A stretch of DNA of 64,000 nucleotides from Torymus aiolomorphi (taxonomy: Eukaryota > Arthropoda > Insecta > Hymenoptera > Torymidae), in NCBI GenBank assembly GCA_036365515.1, contig CM070877.1:55154475-55218474 (forward strand), read 5' to 3'. Position 1 is the first letter of the stretch. The number at the start of each line of letters is the position of its first letter. Positions 23,249 through 34,500 of the stretch are shown piece by piece. A model generated the notes under the pieces. It was not told the DNA's origin and did no database searches. It worked only from the letters and a program-made list of their open reading frames with translations. Both the position numbers and the translations under genes were made by a program.

Positions 23249-23252
<4 letters not shown>
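22241..23252 (-). pseudogene. nad4: numt ND4, main part
   Basis: NADH dehydrogenase subunit 4 copy, translated with the invertebrate mitochondrial code. Conserved stretches include GWGYQPERVNAG, HMWLPKAHIEAPVSGS and a C-terminal SAPILLNLLSELM, corresponding to the usual APPSLNLLGEI. The copy stops there, about 80 residues short of a normal C terminus, at the junction with Copia-1. Its 5' end continues at 26490 after the R1-like insertion. Confidence 0.88.
23239..23252. repeat. Target duplication of R1-like copy B (left)
   Basis: CCTCTTATATTCAA is repeated at 26476-26489, flanking the non-LTR element exactly. Confidence 0.92.
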
Positions 23253-23296
<44 letters not shown>

Positions 23297-26200
23297 GAGG
23301 GAAACAGTGAAATCTTGCATCAGTCCGGTGGACCAAATGCTCCACCGGACCGCCTGGACCGCATATCCATGCCAGCCCAGGAGACACCGCAGGAGGCTCC
23401 GCACTCCCACGGCGTGTGGGATTCCTACCCACTAAAAACACTAACCCTTTCTGCTCTGCACTACTGTGCAGACCCTCCCCCGGCACCGTTTTACACATTA
23501 CTTCAAGGGAGGGCTTGCTTCGCCTGAGCGGCATCTTCTCACTTCAGATCGTCCGTTGAGACCCGCAGGGGTCTTTTTTTTTCCCGTGAACAGCTACGGC
23601 GCCCTGCGGACGGCTGATCTGCTGTTCTCCTCTTCCCTTTTTTGGCGCAAGATCGCCTCCACGTAGGAGGCGACTTTCACCCATTGTTGAGGACCTTGGT
23701 GCATCAGCCTGACTATATTGTCAGGTGATATGCAGCCTAGGTCCCTCTCTAGTGCCCCCCTTTCGACGATCCACCTTCCGCATACGAAGAAGGTGTGGAA
23801 CACGTCGTCCGGGAGGCCCTCACAATGGGCGCAGCCTGGCTCCGCGACTTTACCCATCTTATGTAGGTATGCGCTGAACAGGCCGTGCCCCGTCAAGAAT
23901 TGGGTGAGGTAGTAATTTACCTCACCCTCTTTTCGGAACAGCCAGGTGTCCACTTGTGGGATCAGCCTGGCCGTCCATCTTCCTTTAGTGGAGGATTCCC
24001 ACCGATGTTGCCAAGCCTGGATGGTGTTGGCCCTGGCCGTTCGGTGGGCCTCCACTACCCCAAGAGCAGGCTTCTGCTGATGGACGAAGCGTCTCCCCAG
24101 TGCAAGAAGATCGATGGGTATTACCCCAGCGACCACTAATATCGCGGGCTCGGAGACCGTACGGTAAGAGCACGCGATCCGAAGTGCTGCTCTCCGTTGC
24201 ACCGCGGCGAGACGCTTCCTGTTCACGTCTTTCCGCAGCGCATCGGCCCAGACCTCCGCTCCGTACAGCATGACGGCTTCGGCGGCACGCATGAGTAGGC
24301 GCCTTTTACAAGACCGGGGGCCGGTGGTATTGGCCATGAGCCTACTCAGCGAGAACGTTACTGCTGCCGCCTTTTCCGTCACTATGGTGAGGTGTTCCCT
24401 GAAGGTGAGCTTGTTATCAAGCGTCACCCCCAGGTACCTCACCGCACTCTTTGCCTGGACCGTCGCGTCTCCTACTTGAAAGGGGCACATGGTATTGATG
24501 TGCCTCTTCGTGAGTAGCACGACCTCCGTCTTCTTTGTGGCTAATTCAAGCCCGTGATCCTCCAGCCAGGAGAAAACGCGACGCATTACCCGGTTGAGTA
24601 GCAGCCTAACGAGGTCAACGTCTCTGGCTACGATGACCACCGCTATGTCGTGAGCGTACCCAACCAGGAAGGTGCCCTCGGGCATTTCCATGCGCAGGAT
24701 CCCGTCATAGAATACATTCCATATATCGGGACCCAGCATGGAGCCCTGAGCTGTCCCAGATGTTATTTCCCTCTTTATTGGTCCATCCTCCGTGTCGTAA
24801 GTTATCGAGCGGTCCCTCAGATAATCCCCAAGAATGCGTAAAAGATACGCGGGAATACGAAAGTCCCGCTCGAAAGCTTCCAGCGCCTTGTCCCACCTAA
24901 CTGAGTTAAACGCGTTTTTAACGTCTAAGGTGGCCAGCAGACAAATAGGGCGAGAGTAATAGTTGCCCTGTTCCGTTGACCTGGCGGCGTTACCACCTCC
25001 TGGATTGCGTCTACGGTTGACTTATCTCGCCTGAAGCCATACTGCCGCGGAGCCAGATCTCCGAACGCACTTATGGCTGCCTGGAGGCGAGGTTTCAGCA
25101 GTTTCTCCAGGAGTTTTCCCGCCGTGTCTAGCATGCACAGCGGGCGGTAGGCCGACGGGCTGTCTGCTGGACCCTTGTCCTTGCTGATGAGGACAAGTCT
25201 CGCTGTCTTCCAGCGGGCAGGAAAAAAGCCCGCCTTCAGGCAGGAGTTGTACATGCCCAGCAAGCGGCGCGAGTGACTGCCGCCGATGGCTTTCAGCAGC
25301 TCTGCTGGTAATCCATCCGGCCCCGGAGTTCTCTTATTACGCAAAGATTTTATTGCGATGGAGAGCTTCATGTTCGTAAACAGAGGAGTTTCGAACGGGC
25401 TGGATGTTGCTGGGCCATCCGGTCTCCTTGGGTGTTCGGGGAAAAGGGCACGTACGATGTTCGTGATCGTTTGCGCATCTTTCGGCGCTGACGAACCGAA
25501 GGTCGCCAGCTTGCGCATAACGATCTTGTACCCTAATCCCCACGGATCGTGATCCATCTCTTCTCCCAGCTCTTTCCAGCATCGCTGCCGGCTGGACTTG
25601 ATGGCCTTCTTTAGGGATTTCTTGGCCGCCTTGTACTCTGCGGCCAAGGGGGCTGCGTCGAGATCGCGTTTTTTGACCCTCTGCGTTCTGCGTCGCAACT
25701 GCAGGCACGTCTTACGAAGGTCCACGATGTCGTTCGTCCACCAGTAAGCAGGCCGTCTTGACCCACGTGTTGATTTCCTGGGAACCGTCTCCGCGCAGGC
25801 CTTTTCGATGACCTTCATGGTGTAGTCGGTCACCATTTTTGCCCGCGCAGATAGCGGCAGCGATTCCGGGATCTCACGCAGTGTTCGCTGTCCGTGTTCT
25901 ATCGCCATGGCAAACCTCTCGTAGTTCATCTTGGCGATGTTCCACCTGGGGGGGGCCGCGCTTGTGCGGAAACGGAGCTGGTCTGCTATCACGCAGACGC
26001 AACGTGATATACATGTGATCGCTTCCTATATAGTCCTCTATCACATGCCAGCTCTGGATTCGCCCGGCTAGGCGTTCGCTTGCCAGGAAGACGTCGATAA
26101 TGGTCTCCCTGTAGCCCGGTCGTCTGAAGGTCGACGTGGTACCTTTATTTAGTACCACGAGGTCTAGCCGACTGGCCATATCCATAACCAGCCGGCCCCT

Positions 26201-26475
26201 ACGATCCGACCGAGCTTCCCCCCACTCCGGGGCTTTAGCATTGAAGTCTCCGGCGATAATCAGCTCACCCTGCATCTCCCGTGTTGCATCCTCCAGGCCC
26301 TCCAGCTTGGCCTGGAAGTCGCTGATGGTCTGGTTTGGAGTGAGGTATACGCTTATGTAGTAAGTTTGCTGGTGCCTCACCCAAACAAAACCGCTGCCGC
26401 CGCCATGACCCGCAATGTGGATATTCTGCGGGTCACGGTTCCAGATGGCTGCGGTGCCCAGGTCATAGCATAGGG
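23253..26475 (-). pseudogene. R1-like non-LTR retrotransposon, copy B
   Basis: Inserted on the minus strand; the poly(A) tail appears as a T run at 23253-23294. Pieces: endonuclease C-terminal part (26380-25874; IIAGDFNAKAPEWG, IGSDHMYITL), RT (25992-24925; RTPGPDGLPAELL, SAYRPLCMLDTAGKLLEK, YGFRRDKSTVDAI), and RT C-terminal part plus zinc motif (24739-23594; LLYGAEVWADAL homologue, CAHC...H...C). Frameshifts separate the ORFs, the 5' end is truncated inside the endonuclease, and the catalytic YADD is changed to YAHD, so it is inactive. The insertion site is mitochondrial ND4 DNA, not 28S rDNA. Confidence 0.9.
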
Positions 26476-26489
26476 CCTCTTATATTCAA
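26476..26489. repeat. Target duplication of R1-like copy B (right)
   Basis: The second copy of the 14-base duplication; ND4 sequence resumes immediately after it. Confidence 0.92.
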
Positions 26490-26599
26490 TAATATTAAAT
26501 AAACTATTAATAATATTAATAGATTAAATATAATTAACTTAATTAAATTAATTGAATTAAAAATAATTTAAAAATTTTTTTAAATTACATATATAATAA
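26490..26599 (-). pseudogene. nad4: numt ND4, 5' end
   Basis: Encodes the N-terminal residues of ND4 upstream of the R1-like insertion. It joins in frame (LLNMSGMDWFLLYNSFGLDY) across the 14-base target site. The exact start codon near 26545-26565 is not certain. Confidence 0.75.
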
Positions 26600-26863
26600 C
26601 TAATATCATAAAATTAAATTTATTAATTTTATATTATCATTTCCACATGAACGAATTAAAATAATTAATATTGATAAACCTAAAACTCTCTCACAAACCA
26701 CAAAAACTAAATAATATAAAATTAAAATTAAATTATTTAATATACATATATATATTCTAAAAATTAATAAAATACTTAATATAACGAATTCTAAACTTAT
26801 TAAAGTAAGAATTAAATGATTATAATAATATAAAAATATAAAAATTGACAAATAAAATATAAT
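26600..26863 (-). pseudogene. nad4L: numt ND4L
   Basis: About 88 codons, three hydrophobic segments, with the ND4L hallmark VVCERVLGLSILI followed by RSCGNDNI. The frame ends ...LILWY-TAG if TGA is read as Trp. The start is an ATA or ATT near 26860. No frameshift. Confidence 0.88.
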
Positions 26864-26890
26864 AAAATAAATATATAAATTTAAAATTTT

Positions 26891-26951
26891 AGCTATTAAT
26901 TTAATATAAAATATTAATTTTGTAAATTAAAAATAACTAATCTTATAGCTA
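26891..26951 (+). tRNA. trnT: numt copy of mitochondrial tRNA-Thr (TGT)
   Basis: Acceptor arms AGCTAT/ATAGCT enclose an anticodon arm with loop TTTGTAA (anticodon TGT). The position next to ND4L fits insect gene order. It is a nuclear copy and unlikely to be expressed as a tRNA. Confidence 0.75.
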
Positions 26952-26952
26952 A

Positions 26953-27013
26953 TCAAAATAATAAATATTCATAACATTAATTTCCAATATTAATATTTTT
27001 TTAAACTATATCT

Positions 27014-27015
<2 letters not shown>
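26953..27015 (-). tRNA. trnP: numt copy of mitochondrial tRNA-Pro (TGG)
   Basis: On the minus strand, acceptor arms CAAGATA/TATTTTG pair with one G-T, and TTAAT-ATTGGAA-ATTAA gives anticodon TGG. It lies in its normal place between tRNA-Thr and ND6. Confidence 0.75.
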
Positions 27016-27049
<34 letters not shown>

Positions 27050-27052
<3 letters not shown>

Positions 27053-27643
27053 CGTGTCCAAAAAGTCTGGAAACACCCAAATAATTTCTCAGCTAAATTA
27101 CTATTGGAAAATGTTAAGGTCGCCTTTGTAGTAATTTTTTACGAGGAATCCAATGGTGACCTTGGATTCGACCTTGGACATCATTTTTGAGGTTATTTCA
27201 AGGTCAACCTCATTTTTTTAAATGGTAACCCCTATTTTTTATAGCGGAATCTGAAAGAGCGGAAAATTTTACGTCCGGATATGTATTAAGGTATGAGGTT
27301 GAGGTTGCCCCCAGAGGTCAAATTGAGGTCAAAGTATGATTTCTTAAAAATTTCGCGAGTTCAGTGGTAAAACAAAACAAACAAAGGTAAGGTTTGGTAA
27401 GTTCGAACGAAGACTTGAAGGTGACCTCTGATTCGACCTTGAACCTCATTTTGAGCCTCATTTTTGAGGTTATTTCGAGGTCAACCTCATTTTTTAAATG
27501 GTAACCCCTATTTTTTAGCGGAATCGGAAAGAGTGTGAAACTTTACGTCCAAACATGTACTCAGAACATAGTTCAAGAAGGACCTTGACGTTCATTTGAA
27601 GGTCATTTAAACTTAATGACGGTCTGATCTTGTGTAAACTTTT
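27050..27643 (+). repeat. rosa left terminal inverted repeat
   Basis: About 594 bp, differing from the right copy at only a handful of positions. It contains an internal duplication: a block including AGGTCAACCTCATTTTTT and GCGGAATCKGAAAGAG occurs twice. Confidence 0.9.
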
Positions 27644-27990
27644 TAATTTTTTTAAACAGTCTAACATCTTATTTCAAGTGCTCGAATTATTTTCCATCCA
27701 CTTTTTGATAGTAACCTAATCGATGATCGAAAACACCAACAGTATTTTTGATCATTTCAGTAGGAATGAGAGCTGATTCATTGTAAAATTTTTTGAAGCG
27801 TTTAAATATTGAACATTGTTACTTGTTATTTTTCGTATGGTTAGAGTGACAATAAACTATTATTCATTCCATAACCACCACAGAAAAGGGTTGGTCATCT
27901 TTCAAACATATTTTTTGAAAATTAAAAGTTCTTTTTATTTTCAACTCAAAAAGTATTTTTGGATAAGGTCTACTACGAAGAGTAATAAAA

Positions 27991-29067
27991 ATGAACAAAC
28001 TCACTGATAGAGAAAGAATAACGATTCTCATGATGAGAGGTTGGGGACACATGCAGCGATATTATAGGGCCGTAAGAGATATTTTTAATGCTTCATTTAG
28101 GGTTGGTGGAACTCCACTATCATTTTCAACAGTTCAAAAAACTGTTAGAAGGTTTGAAAATACTGGCACTATCAGCGATTTACCTCGATCAGGCAGACCA
28201 ATGTCAGCAGGTAACGAAGAGAAATCTTTAGATGTTGAGTTAACATTCACCGAAGATCCGCATACTTCCGTTCGTAGAACTGCTCAAGTGCACGAAATAA
28301 GTAAATCATCTATTCATAACATACTAAAGAGAGAGAAGTTCCATCCATTTAAAGTAACGCTAATACACAAGTTAAATGAAGATGATTTCGATCGTCGCGT
28401 TGAATTCTGTGATGATATGATGGCACGCATCGTACAAAATCCAAATTTTCCATCAAATATAGTCTTCTCAGATGAAGCTACATTTCAACTTGACTCAAGC
28501 GTAAATAGGCATAACTGTAGATATTGGGCAGTTGAAAACCCTCATTGGGCAAGAGAAGCCAAGTCACAATATCCACAAAAATTAAATGTCTGGGCTGGAA
28601 TATTAAATAATAGGATTATAGGACCATTTTTTATTGATGGCAATTTAAATGCAGAAAAGTATGAAACTATGTTGCAGAATCAAATTGTTCCTGCTATAAG
28701 AGAAATAGCTGGAGAGGACTTTAATAACACATGGTATCAACAGGACGGTGCAGCAGCTCATTATGCACGAAACGTTCGCACATACTTAGATACAGTATTC
28801 ATTAATCGATGGATAGGACGAAGAGGTGCAATTGAATGGCCAGCTAGGTCCCCCGATTTAACGCCTCTAGATTATTTCTATTGGGGTTATCTGAAGGATT
28901 GTGTATTCAAAACAAAACCCTTAAACTTAGATGAATTACGTGAAAGGATCATTGATGAATCAGCTCTCATTCCTACTGAAATGATTGAAAATGCTGTTGG
29001 TGCTTTCTATCATCGATTAGGTTACTGTCAAGAAATGAATGGAGAACAGTTCGAGCACTTGAAATAA
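27991..29067 (+). CDS. rosa-like transposase (DD41D)
   Basis: A 358-residue cut-and-paste transposase. The N-terminal region has helix-turn-helix motifs (FSTVQKTVRRFENTGTISD, then a GRP-type linker SGRPMSAG). Catalytic residues are D161 (VFSDEATF), D252 (WYQQDGAAAHY) and D294 (SPDLTPLDYFYWG), with 41 residues between the last two. DD41D is the rosa family signature. Length is normal and the frame is intact. Start: first ATG after stops in all upstream frames; the next Met is at residue 14. Confidence 0.93.
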   Translation: MNKLTDRERITILMMRGWGHMQRYYRAVRDIFNASFRVGGTPLSFSTVQKTVRRFENTGTISDLPRSGRPMSAGNEEKSLDVELTFTEDPHTSVRRTAQVHEISKSSIHNILKREKFHPFKVTLIHKLNEDDFDRRVEFCDDMMARIVQNPNFPSNIVFSDEATFQLDSSVNRHNCRYWAVENPHWAREAKSQYPQKLNVWAGILNNRIIGPFFIDGNLNAEKYETMLQNQIVPAIREIAGEDFNNTWYQQDGAAAHYARNVRTYLDTVFINRWIGRRGAIEWPARSPDLTPLDYFYWGYLKDCVFKTKPLNLDELRERIIDESALIPTEMIENAVGAFYHRLGYCQEMNGEQFEHLK

Positions 29068-29095
29068 GATGTTATACTGTTTAAAAAAACCAAAT

Positions 29096-29295
29096 GTGAG
29101 AGGCAAGGGGACTCACGTAAATCAAGCGCCCCATCGTGAGAGGCAAGGGGACTCACGTAAATCAAGCACCCCATCGTGAGAGGCAAGGGGACTCACGTAA
29201 ATCAAGCGCCCCATCGTGAGAGGCAAGGGGACTCACGTAAATCAAGCACCCCATCGTGAAAGGCAAGGGGACTCACGTAAATCAAGCACCCCAAA
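29096..29295. repeat. 40-bp minisatellite, five units
   Basis: Units start at 29096, 29136, 29176, 29216 and 29256. Each begins GTGAGAGGCAAGGGGACTCA, so it contains the dyad GTGAG...CTCAC (last unit GTGAA). Units alternate between AGCG and AGCA before CCCC in the first four, hinting at growth by 80-bp steps. Confidence 0.95.
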
Positions 29296-29447
29296 GGGAA
29301 CAGATTTTACTACGTCCACGTCGTTGTTCCTGGGTAACGCTAAATGTAAAAAAATTGAACTTGACATGACTTTTAAGGACAATGTCAAGGTCACCATTAG
29401 ATTTCTCGTTGAAAACTACTAAAGAATTAACCTCGCTCAGTGTGATA

Positions 29448-30041
29448 AAAAGTTTACACAAGATCAGACCGTCATTAAGTTTAAATGACCTTCAAATGAA
29501 CGTCAAGGTCCTTCTTGAACTATGTTCTGAGTACATGTTTGGACGTAAAGTTTCACACTCTTTCCGATTCCGCTAAAAAATAGGAGTTACCATTTAAAAA
29601 ATGAGGTTGACCTCGAAATAACCTCAAAAATGAGGCTCAAAATGAGGTTCAAGGTCGAATCAGAGGTCACCTTCAAGTCTTCGTTCGAACTTACCAAACC
29701 TTACCTTTGTTTGTTTTGTTTTACCACTGAACTCGCGAAATTTTTAAGAAATCATACTTTGACCTCAATTTGACCTCTGGAGGTAACCTCAACCTCATAC
29801 CTTAATACATATCCGGACGTAAAATTTTCCGCTCTTTCAGATTCCGCTATAAAAAATAGGGATTACCATTTAAAAAAATGAGGTTGACCTTGAAATAACC
29901 TCAAAAATGAGGTCCAAGGTCGAATCCAAGGTCACCATTGGATTCCTCGTAAAAAATTACTACAAAGGCGACCTTAACATTTTCCAATAGTAATTCAGCT
30001 GAGAAATTATTTGGGTGTTTCCAGACTTTTTGGACACGCTG
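29448..30041 (-). repeat. rosa right terminal inverted repeat
   Basis: Reverse complement of 27050-27643 with a few substitutions. TA follows at 30042-30043. Confidence 0.9.
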
Positions 30042-30057
30042 TATATATATATAATTA

Positions 30058-30242
30058 ATGAAAAAATTCTATTTATGGATTATTCTATTTTCAATTTCAT
30101 TGCCAATACTTACATCTTTAATTCGTAATAATAAATCTATTTATCCTATTTTTATAGGATCAATATTATTTACTATCACAATTATATCATCAATAAATTT
30201 AAGAATTTACTTAGAAAATAACTGATTTTCTTTTTTAATATT
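30058..30242 (+). pseudogene. nad6: numt ND6, 5' part
   Basis: Starts ATG AAA AAA TTC. Membrane-protein sequence (SISLPMLTSLIRNNKSIYPI, mitochondrial code) runs to the ATATT target site of Copia-2. It joins in frame with 38634 onward. Confidence 0.85.
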
Positions 30243-30551
30243 TGTAGGAGTGATGCTTCTTCCAGAGAGCATCCTCCTATTAGAATACTATTCAGAGGTT
30301 TATGTCTATACGGGATACAGGTGGTTCAATAAATTATACTCAGACACACGATTATATTCAAACACTCTCAACTTCTTTATTAGAACATCTACACTCTGAA
30401 GACTTAATATACGTATACACTCGGAAAACGATCCGTTCGCGCCTACTGTCGCAGACAGACTGAGCGCAGCTCAGGACTTTGTTGGAGAGGGGGAATAGTC
30501 GCTCGCTCGCAGCGCCGTCGTTTCTGACCATCGACAAAGCTATTTCTTACA
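30243..30551 (-). repeat. Copia-2 3' LTR
   Basis: 309 bp, plus-strand TGTAGGAGTG...TTCTTACA. Nearly identical to the other LTR apart from a few substitutions and a short indel near 30335. Confidence 0.93.
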
Positions 30552-30850
30552 CTCCCTCCCTTTGTCGATTTTGACTATTCTGCCATATCTTCTGGACATT
30601 ATAATTTAATAATTTTAAAGAGAATAATTTTAAATAGAACTGAATTACATTAGCAAAGAGAAGCGTTTAAATACTAAGTACAAAAGTTAATCTAGAATTT
30701 AGGTAAATGAGAAATCTGTTAATAGTTCTTGACTAGATTGCGTCTATTTCCTTCTCCTTGCATAAAGTCTTTTCATCGTTGTTCTGTAAACATAAAATCA
30801 TAAAAACAATTAATCTCATGTACAAATTATAAATTAAACTCTGAATGATT
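30552..30850 (-). other. Copia-2 3' untranslated region
   Basis: Follows RNase H on the minus strand and ends in the purine tract bordering the LTR. No ORF seen. Confidence 0.6.
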
Positions 30851-32857
30851 TCAACTCATGACATTCAAACTCATATTAGTGATTTGATCTCTTAGATAAG
30901 TAAACTCTGTTTCAGCCAAAGGCTTCATCATAATATCAGCTAGATTCTCTTTAGTAGCTATCCACAGGACTTTGACCTTTTTCTCATCGACACATTGTTT
31001 TATAAAATTACCATGAGATTCCGCCATGGGTTTTCTAGTTCCCGTTTCTTCTCTGAATTTTAGATCTCTCTGAATATTTTCCAAGCTCTGGTCAAATGTT
31101 TTAAGTTTATGGCTCCCGTCCATTTCGGTGCAGTCTCTCGCAGACCTGTTGTCGCACCATACGTTTACAGGGAACAGAGTTTGACCAATTATATACCTGA
31201 CAGATTTGTCCAGCGATATCAACTCTTGACATGCATCGCTCATAGCCAAATATTCTGTCTGGCAAGTGGACAGTATTGTACATGATTGCTTATGACTTCT
31301 CCAGGCAATGACATCACTAAACAGTTTTATGATGTATCCACCAGTAGATGTTGAGTTTTCACAATCTCTGAAACTCGAGTCAGTCAGTGCTTCTAGATGC
31401 TTAGAAGTAGAAGTAAATCTTATACCTAGATCAGTTGTTCCTCTTAAATATCTGAATACTCTTTTCACATCATTCCAGTTGTCCTCAGTAGGTTCTAATT
31501 GTTTTCTTGCTAGATAATTTACTGCAAAGGCTATATCTGGTCGTGTAGCATTTGCTAGATACATCAAGCTTCCAATGGCTTCTCTATAAGGTACCTTTTT
31601 GATTTCATTAATTGACTCTGGATCTTCTGTATGTAGTTTGACCTTATTATTTCTGTTTTTCACTTGTCGAGTAACCATAGGTGTGTTCTGAGGCTTGCAC
31701 TCTTTCATGTTAAATTTTTCTAAGACTTTCTCTGTGTAAGCAGCCTGATGAATTACAATTTTTCTTTCTTTTCTATTCCTCTGAATTGTCATTCCAAGAA
31801 AGTTTCTTGGTTCTCCTAGATCTTTCATTTGAAAGACGCTACTCAAATGACACTTAATTTGTTTAAGCTTTTCTTTATCATTACTAGCAATTAATATGTC
31901 ATCTACATATAATACGATCATTGCTAGTTTTCCTTTCTGTCTCCAAGTGAACAGACATGGATCGTGTAGATCATTCTCAAGACCTAGTTTCCGTGCTTCC
32001 TCTGAAAATTTCTTATTGCATTTCTTTGGACTTATTTTTAAACCATATAAAGATTTCTTTAGTTTACAAACTTTGGTTAATCTGATGTCCTCTGGATTCT
32101 TTACTCCATCTGGTATTTCCATGAATACCTCCTCTTCGAGTTCTTCATTCAAGAAAGCTGTCTTTACATCCATCTGACACATCTCCAGGTCCTCTTTATT
32201 AACTATGGAGATGGTTGCTCTTATAAGTGACAGTCTTGAAACCGGTGCATATGTTGCCTTCAAATCATATACATTTTTGTCTGTGAAACCTCTCGTTACT
32301 AGTCGTGCTTTATATTTAATCGTGCCATCACTTTCGACTTTCTTTTTAAATACCCACTTTGAGTCAATTATGTTGGGCCTTTTACCATTTAATTTTTCCT
32401 TTGATCTGTCAACTACTTCCCATACTCCATTCTTTTTCATGGAGTCTAACTCTTCTTTTATAGCCTGTTTCCACAGATCTTTATCCTCTGAATTCATTGC
32501 CTCTTCAAATGTAGTGGGATCTTTTTGAATTGATGCTAGGAGAATATGCCCTAGCTCATCTTCATTTATTTCTTCAACCTCTGAAACTTTTGTATAGCGA
32601 GCAAAACTGATATCATTTATTTTCTTAGCTTTACTTCTTGTAACAGGACCAGTATTTTGATTGATTTGATCAATCAACCTCATTTTATTTATCTCGGAAT
32701 TTTGTTCGCCCTTTTTCGAACTGGTTTTCTTTGGTCTACCCCTTTTTCCTTGTTTAGTTTTGTTTAGCTCTGATTTCTCTGAATGAAGTTCTTGATTGAT
32801 TTCAGACAAACTGTGTAGTTCGTTTGTTAGTTCATTTCCTGAAAATTCAATCAGCAT
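30851..32857 (-). pseudogene. pol: Copia-2 RT-RNase H segment (open 668 codons)
   Basis: Part of a broken pol, but this stretch is open. A basic, Lys-rich N-terminal linker (KRGRPKKTSSKKG) leads into Copia RT: DSKWVFKKKVESDG, ATYAPVSRLSLIRA, MDVKTAFLNEELEEEVFMEI, KSLYGLKISPKKC and LYVDDILIASND (YVDD at about 31898-31909). RNase H shows GSLMYLANATRPDIAFAV, LTDSSF, STGGYIIKL and TKENLADIMMKPL. Catalytic motifs look present. Upstream integrase is in other frames, so no continuous polyprotein remains. Confidence 0.88.
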
Positions 32858-32904
32858 ATCAGATGTATTTTTATCATTTTGTTTTATTCCCTCTTTATTT
32901 TCAG

Positions 32905-34500
32905 TTATTCCTTTTTATACACATCTGTATACACTACTTTCTCAAGAAATCTCACATGTCTTGACTCCAAGAACTTTCTTGAGCCTGGATGCCATAAAAG
33001 GTATCCTGTAGGTGTATGCCCAATCAAGACTGCTTTTATGGCTACCTTGCTAAATTTAGATTTAATTGTAGGTAGCTTGATATAAGCAATGCAACCAAAT
33101 CTCCTGATCTGTTGTAAATGGCATTTGGCTTTTGGTGAGAATTTTAATAATGGAACTTCATAATTAATTGATTTATGGGGAGTAATATTGTAGGTATGGA
33201 CGGCCGTTTCCGCTGCCAGTTCCCACATACTTTCTGGTAGACCTGAATCGCACATATTTGCTCTGATCGTTCTCTGAATCGTCTTTCCGCTACTCCATTA
33301 AGTTCTGGAGTATACGGTGGATCTCTATCTGGTTCGATCTTTTCTTTTCTCATAACCTCAGCAAATTTTCCCCCAGTGTATTCAGTACCTCTATCTGACC
33401 TAACATAGCAAACTTTTGCATCTGTACCTAATCGATTTCTAGCAGAGACAAGATAACTTTTAAATGCTTGGCCTGCTTAATCTTTCGATTTTAAACAATA
33501 TATTTTTGCGTATCGAGAGTAGTCATCTACAAATGTCATAATGTACTTCTTTTGCCCCGGCCATGAAGTGGGTTTAATTGGACCCATTAAATCTGAATGT
33601 ATTATCTGTAATGGCCTTTCTGCTCTACTTCTGCGTTGTTTAAACGGAAGTTTTTCCATTTTTGATAGTATACATACTTCACAATCTCTTATCGACTCTT
33701 CAAATTTTACATACTGCAAACTCTTTTCTTTCTCTTGTAATTTTTTCAAATAGTTCAAAGATGCATGACCTAATCTGACGTGCCATAACATTGCTTCGCT
33801 TTGTTTTACTTCTGAATTTGATACATTGGGTGGATTTTCAATAAGTATCTCTTGCAAATTCTTGATATTATTTAAGTCATCTACTTTGATTGTTTTATAT
33901 GATGTCAGACTAGCGTCGTACTCTGCGGTTGTTTCCTCTGAATTTACAGTTTGAGCATTCGATTCAATGAGTTCTTCCGAATTCTCCCTCTCAATCATAG
34001 ATTCTATATCTTTTGATAACTCTGTATTATACTCTGAATTATCTCCCTCCGAATCTGACGGTCGTTGATCCGTAGAATTTGTCTGTGATTGTTTTGAAAA
34101 CTCATTGTTTGTCGCAAAACACGCTACGCAACTATAATTATCATACTCATTTACAGTAGTGTCATTTTTATTCATTACTTTTTTAACTTCAAACCTAACT
34201 ACCCAATTAGGTTTTTCATATGTACCTTCAAATATAGTTTTATCATTTTCTTTGCTGTATACTCGGAATATTCCATCATCTAAATTTATACTAAACCCTA
34301 CATCTACTAGTTTTGGCAATGATAATAAATTCTCTGAAATATCTTTTGCTGCAATTACGTTTGTTAATTTGATAGAATTTTCATTAAAAGTATTGTTTTT
34401 AAGCAAAAGGTTTCCTCTACCATCAATTACAATATCGGCAAAATCATTTTTATTAGCACTCTTAATAACTCCCTTTTCAGATATTTTAAAATCACTCAGA
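32905..34500 (-). pseudogene. pol: Copia-2 protease C-term and integrase, frame-broken
   Basis: 34406-33477 encodes the region after the protease and the GAG-pre-integrase (MLWHVRLGHASLNYLKKLQ, CEVCILSKMEKLPFKQ, IHSDLMGPIKP, TFVDDYSRYAKIYCLK). 33353-33144 and 33255-32905 encode the integrase C-terminal half (RDPPYTPELNGVAERRF; YNITPHKSINYE; RRFGCIAYIKLP; LIGHTPTGYLLWHPGSRKF). Stops and frameshifts lie near 33477, 33255 and 32870. Confidence 0.85.

Larger units (their letters stand above)
27050..30041 (+). mobile_element. rosa-type (DD41D) Tc1/mariner transposon
   Basis: A 2992-bp element inserted at TA inside a TA run between tRNA-Pro and ND6 of the numt. Both ends begin CAGCGTGTCCAAAAAGTCTG and continue as nearly identical inverted repeats of about 594 bp. 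It encodes one intact transposase and carries a 40-bp minisatellite downstream of it. No other gene is present in 27644-27990 or 29296-29447. Confidence 0.92.

Noticed and set aside
23229..23534. ORF with a poly-Lys end
   Set aside because: The Lys run is translation of the poly(A) tail of the R1-like element.
26891..27015. Nuclear tRNA genes
   Set aside because: The tRNA-Thr and tRNA-Pro structures are mitochondrial in form and position; no nuclear tRNA gene was recognised.
29096..29295. Possible CRISPR array
   Set aside because: Units are contiguous with no unique spacers, inside a eukaryotic transposon; it is a minisatellite.
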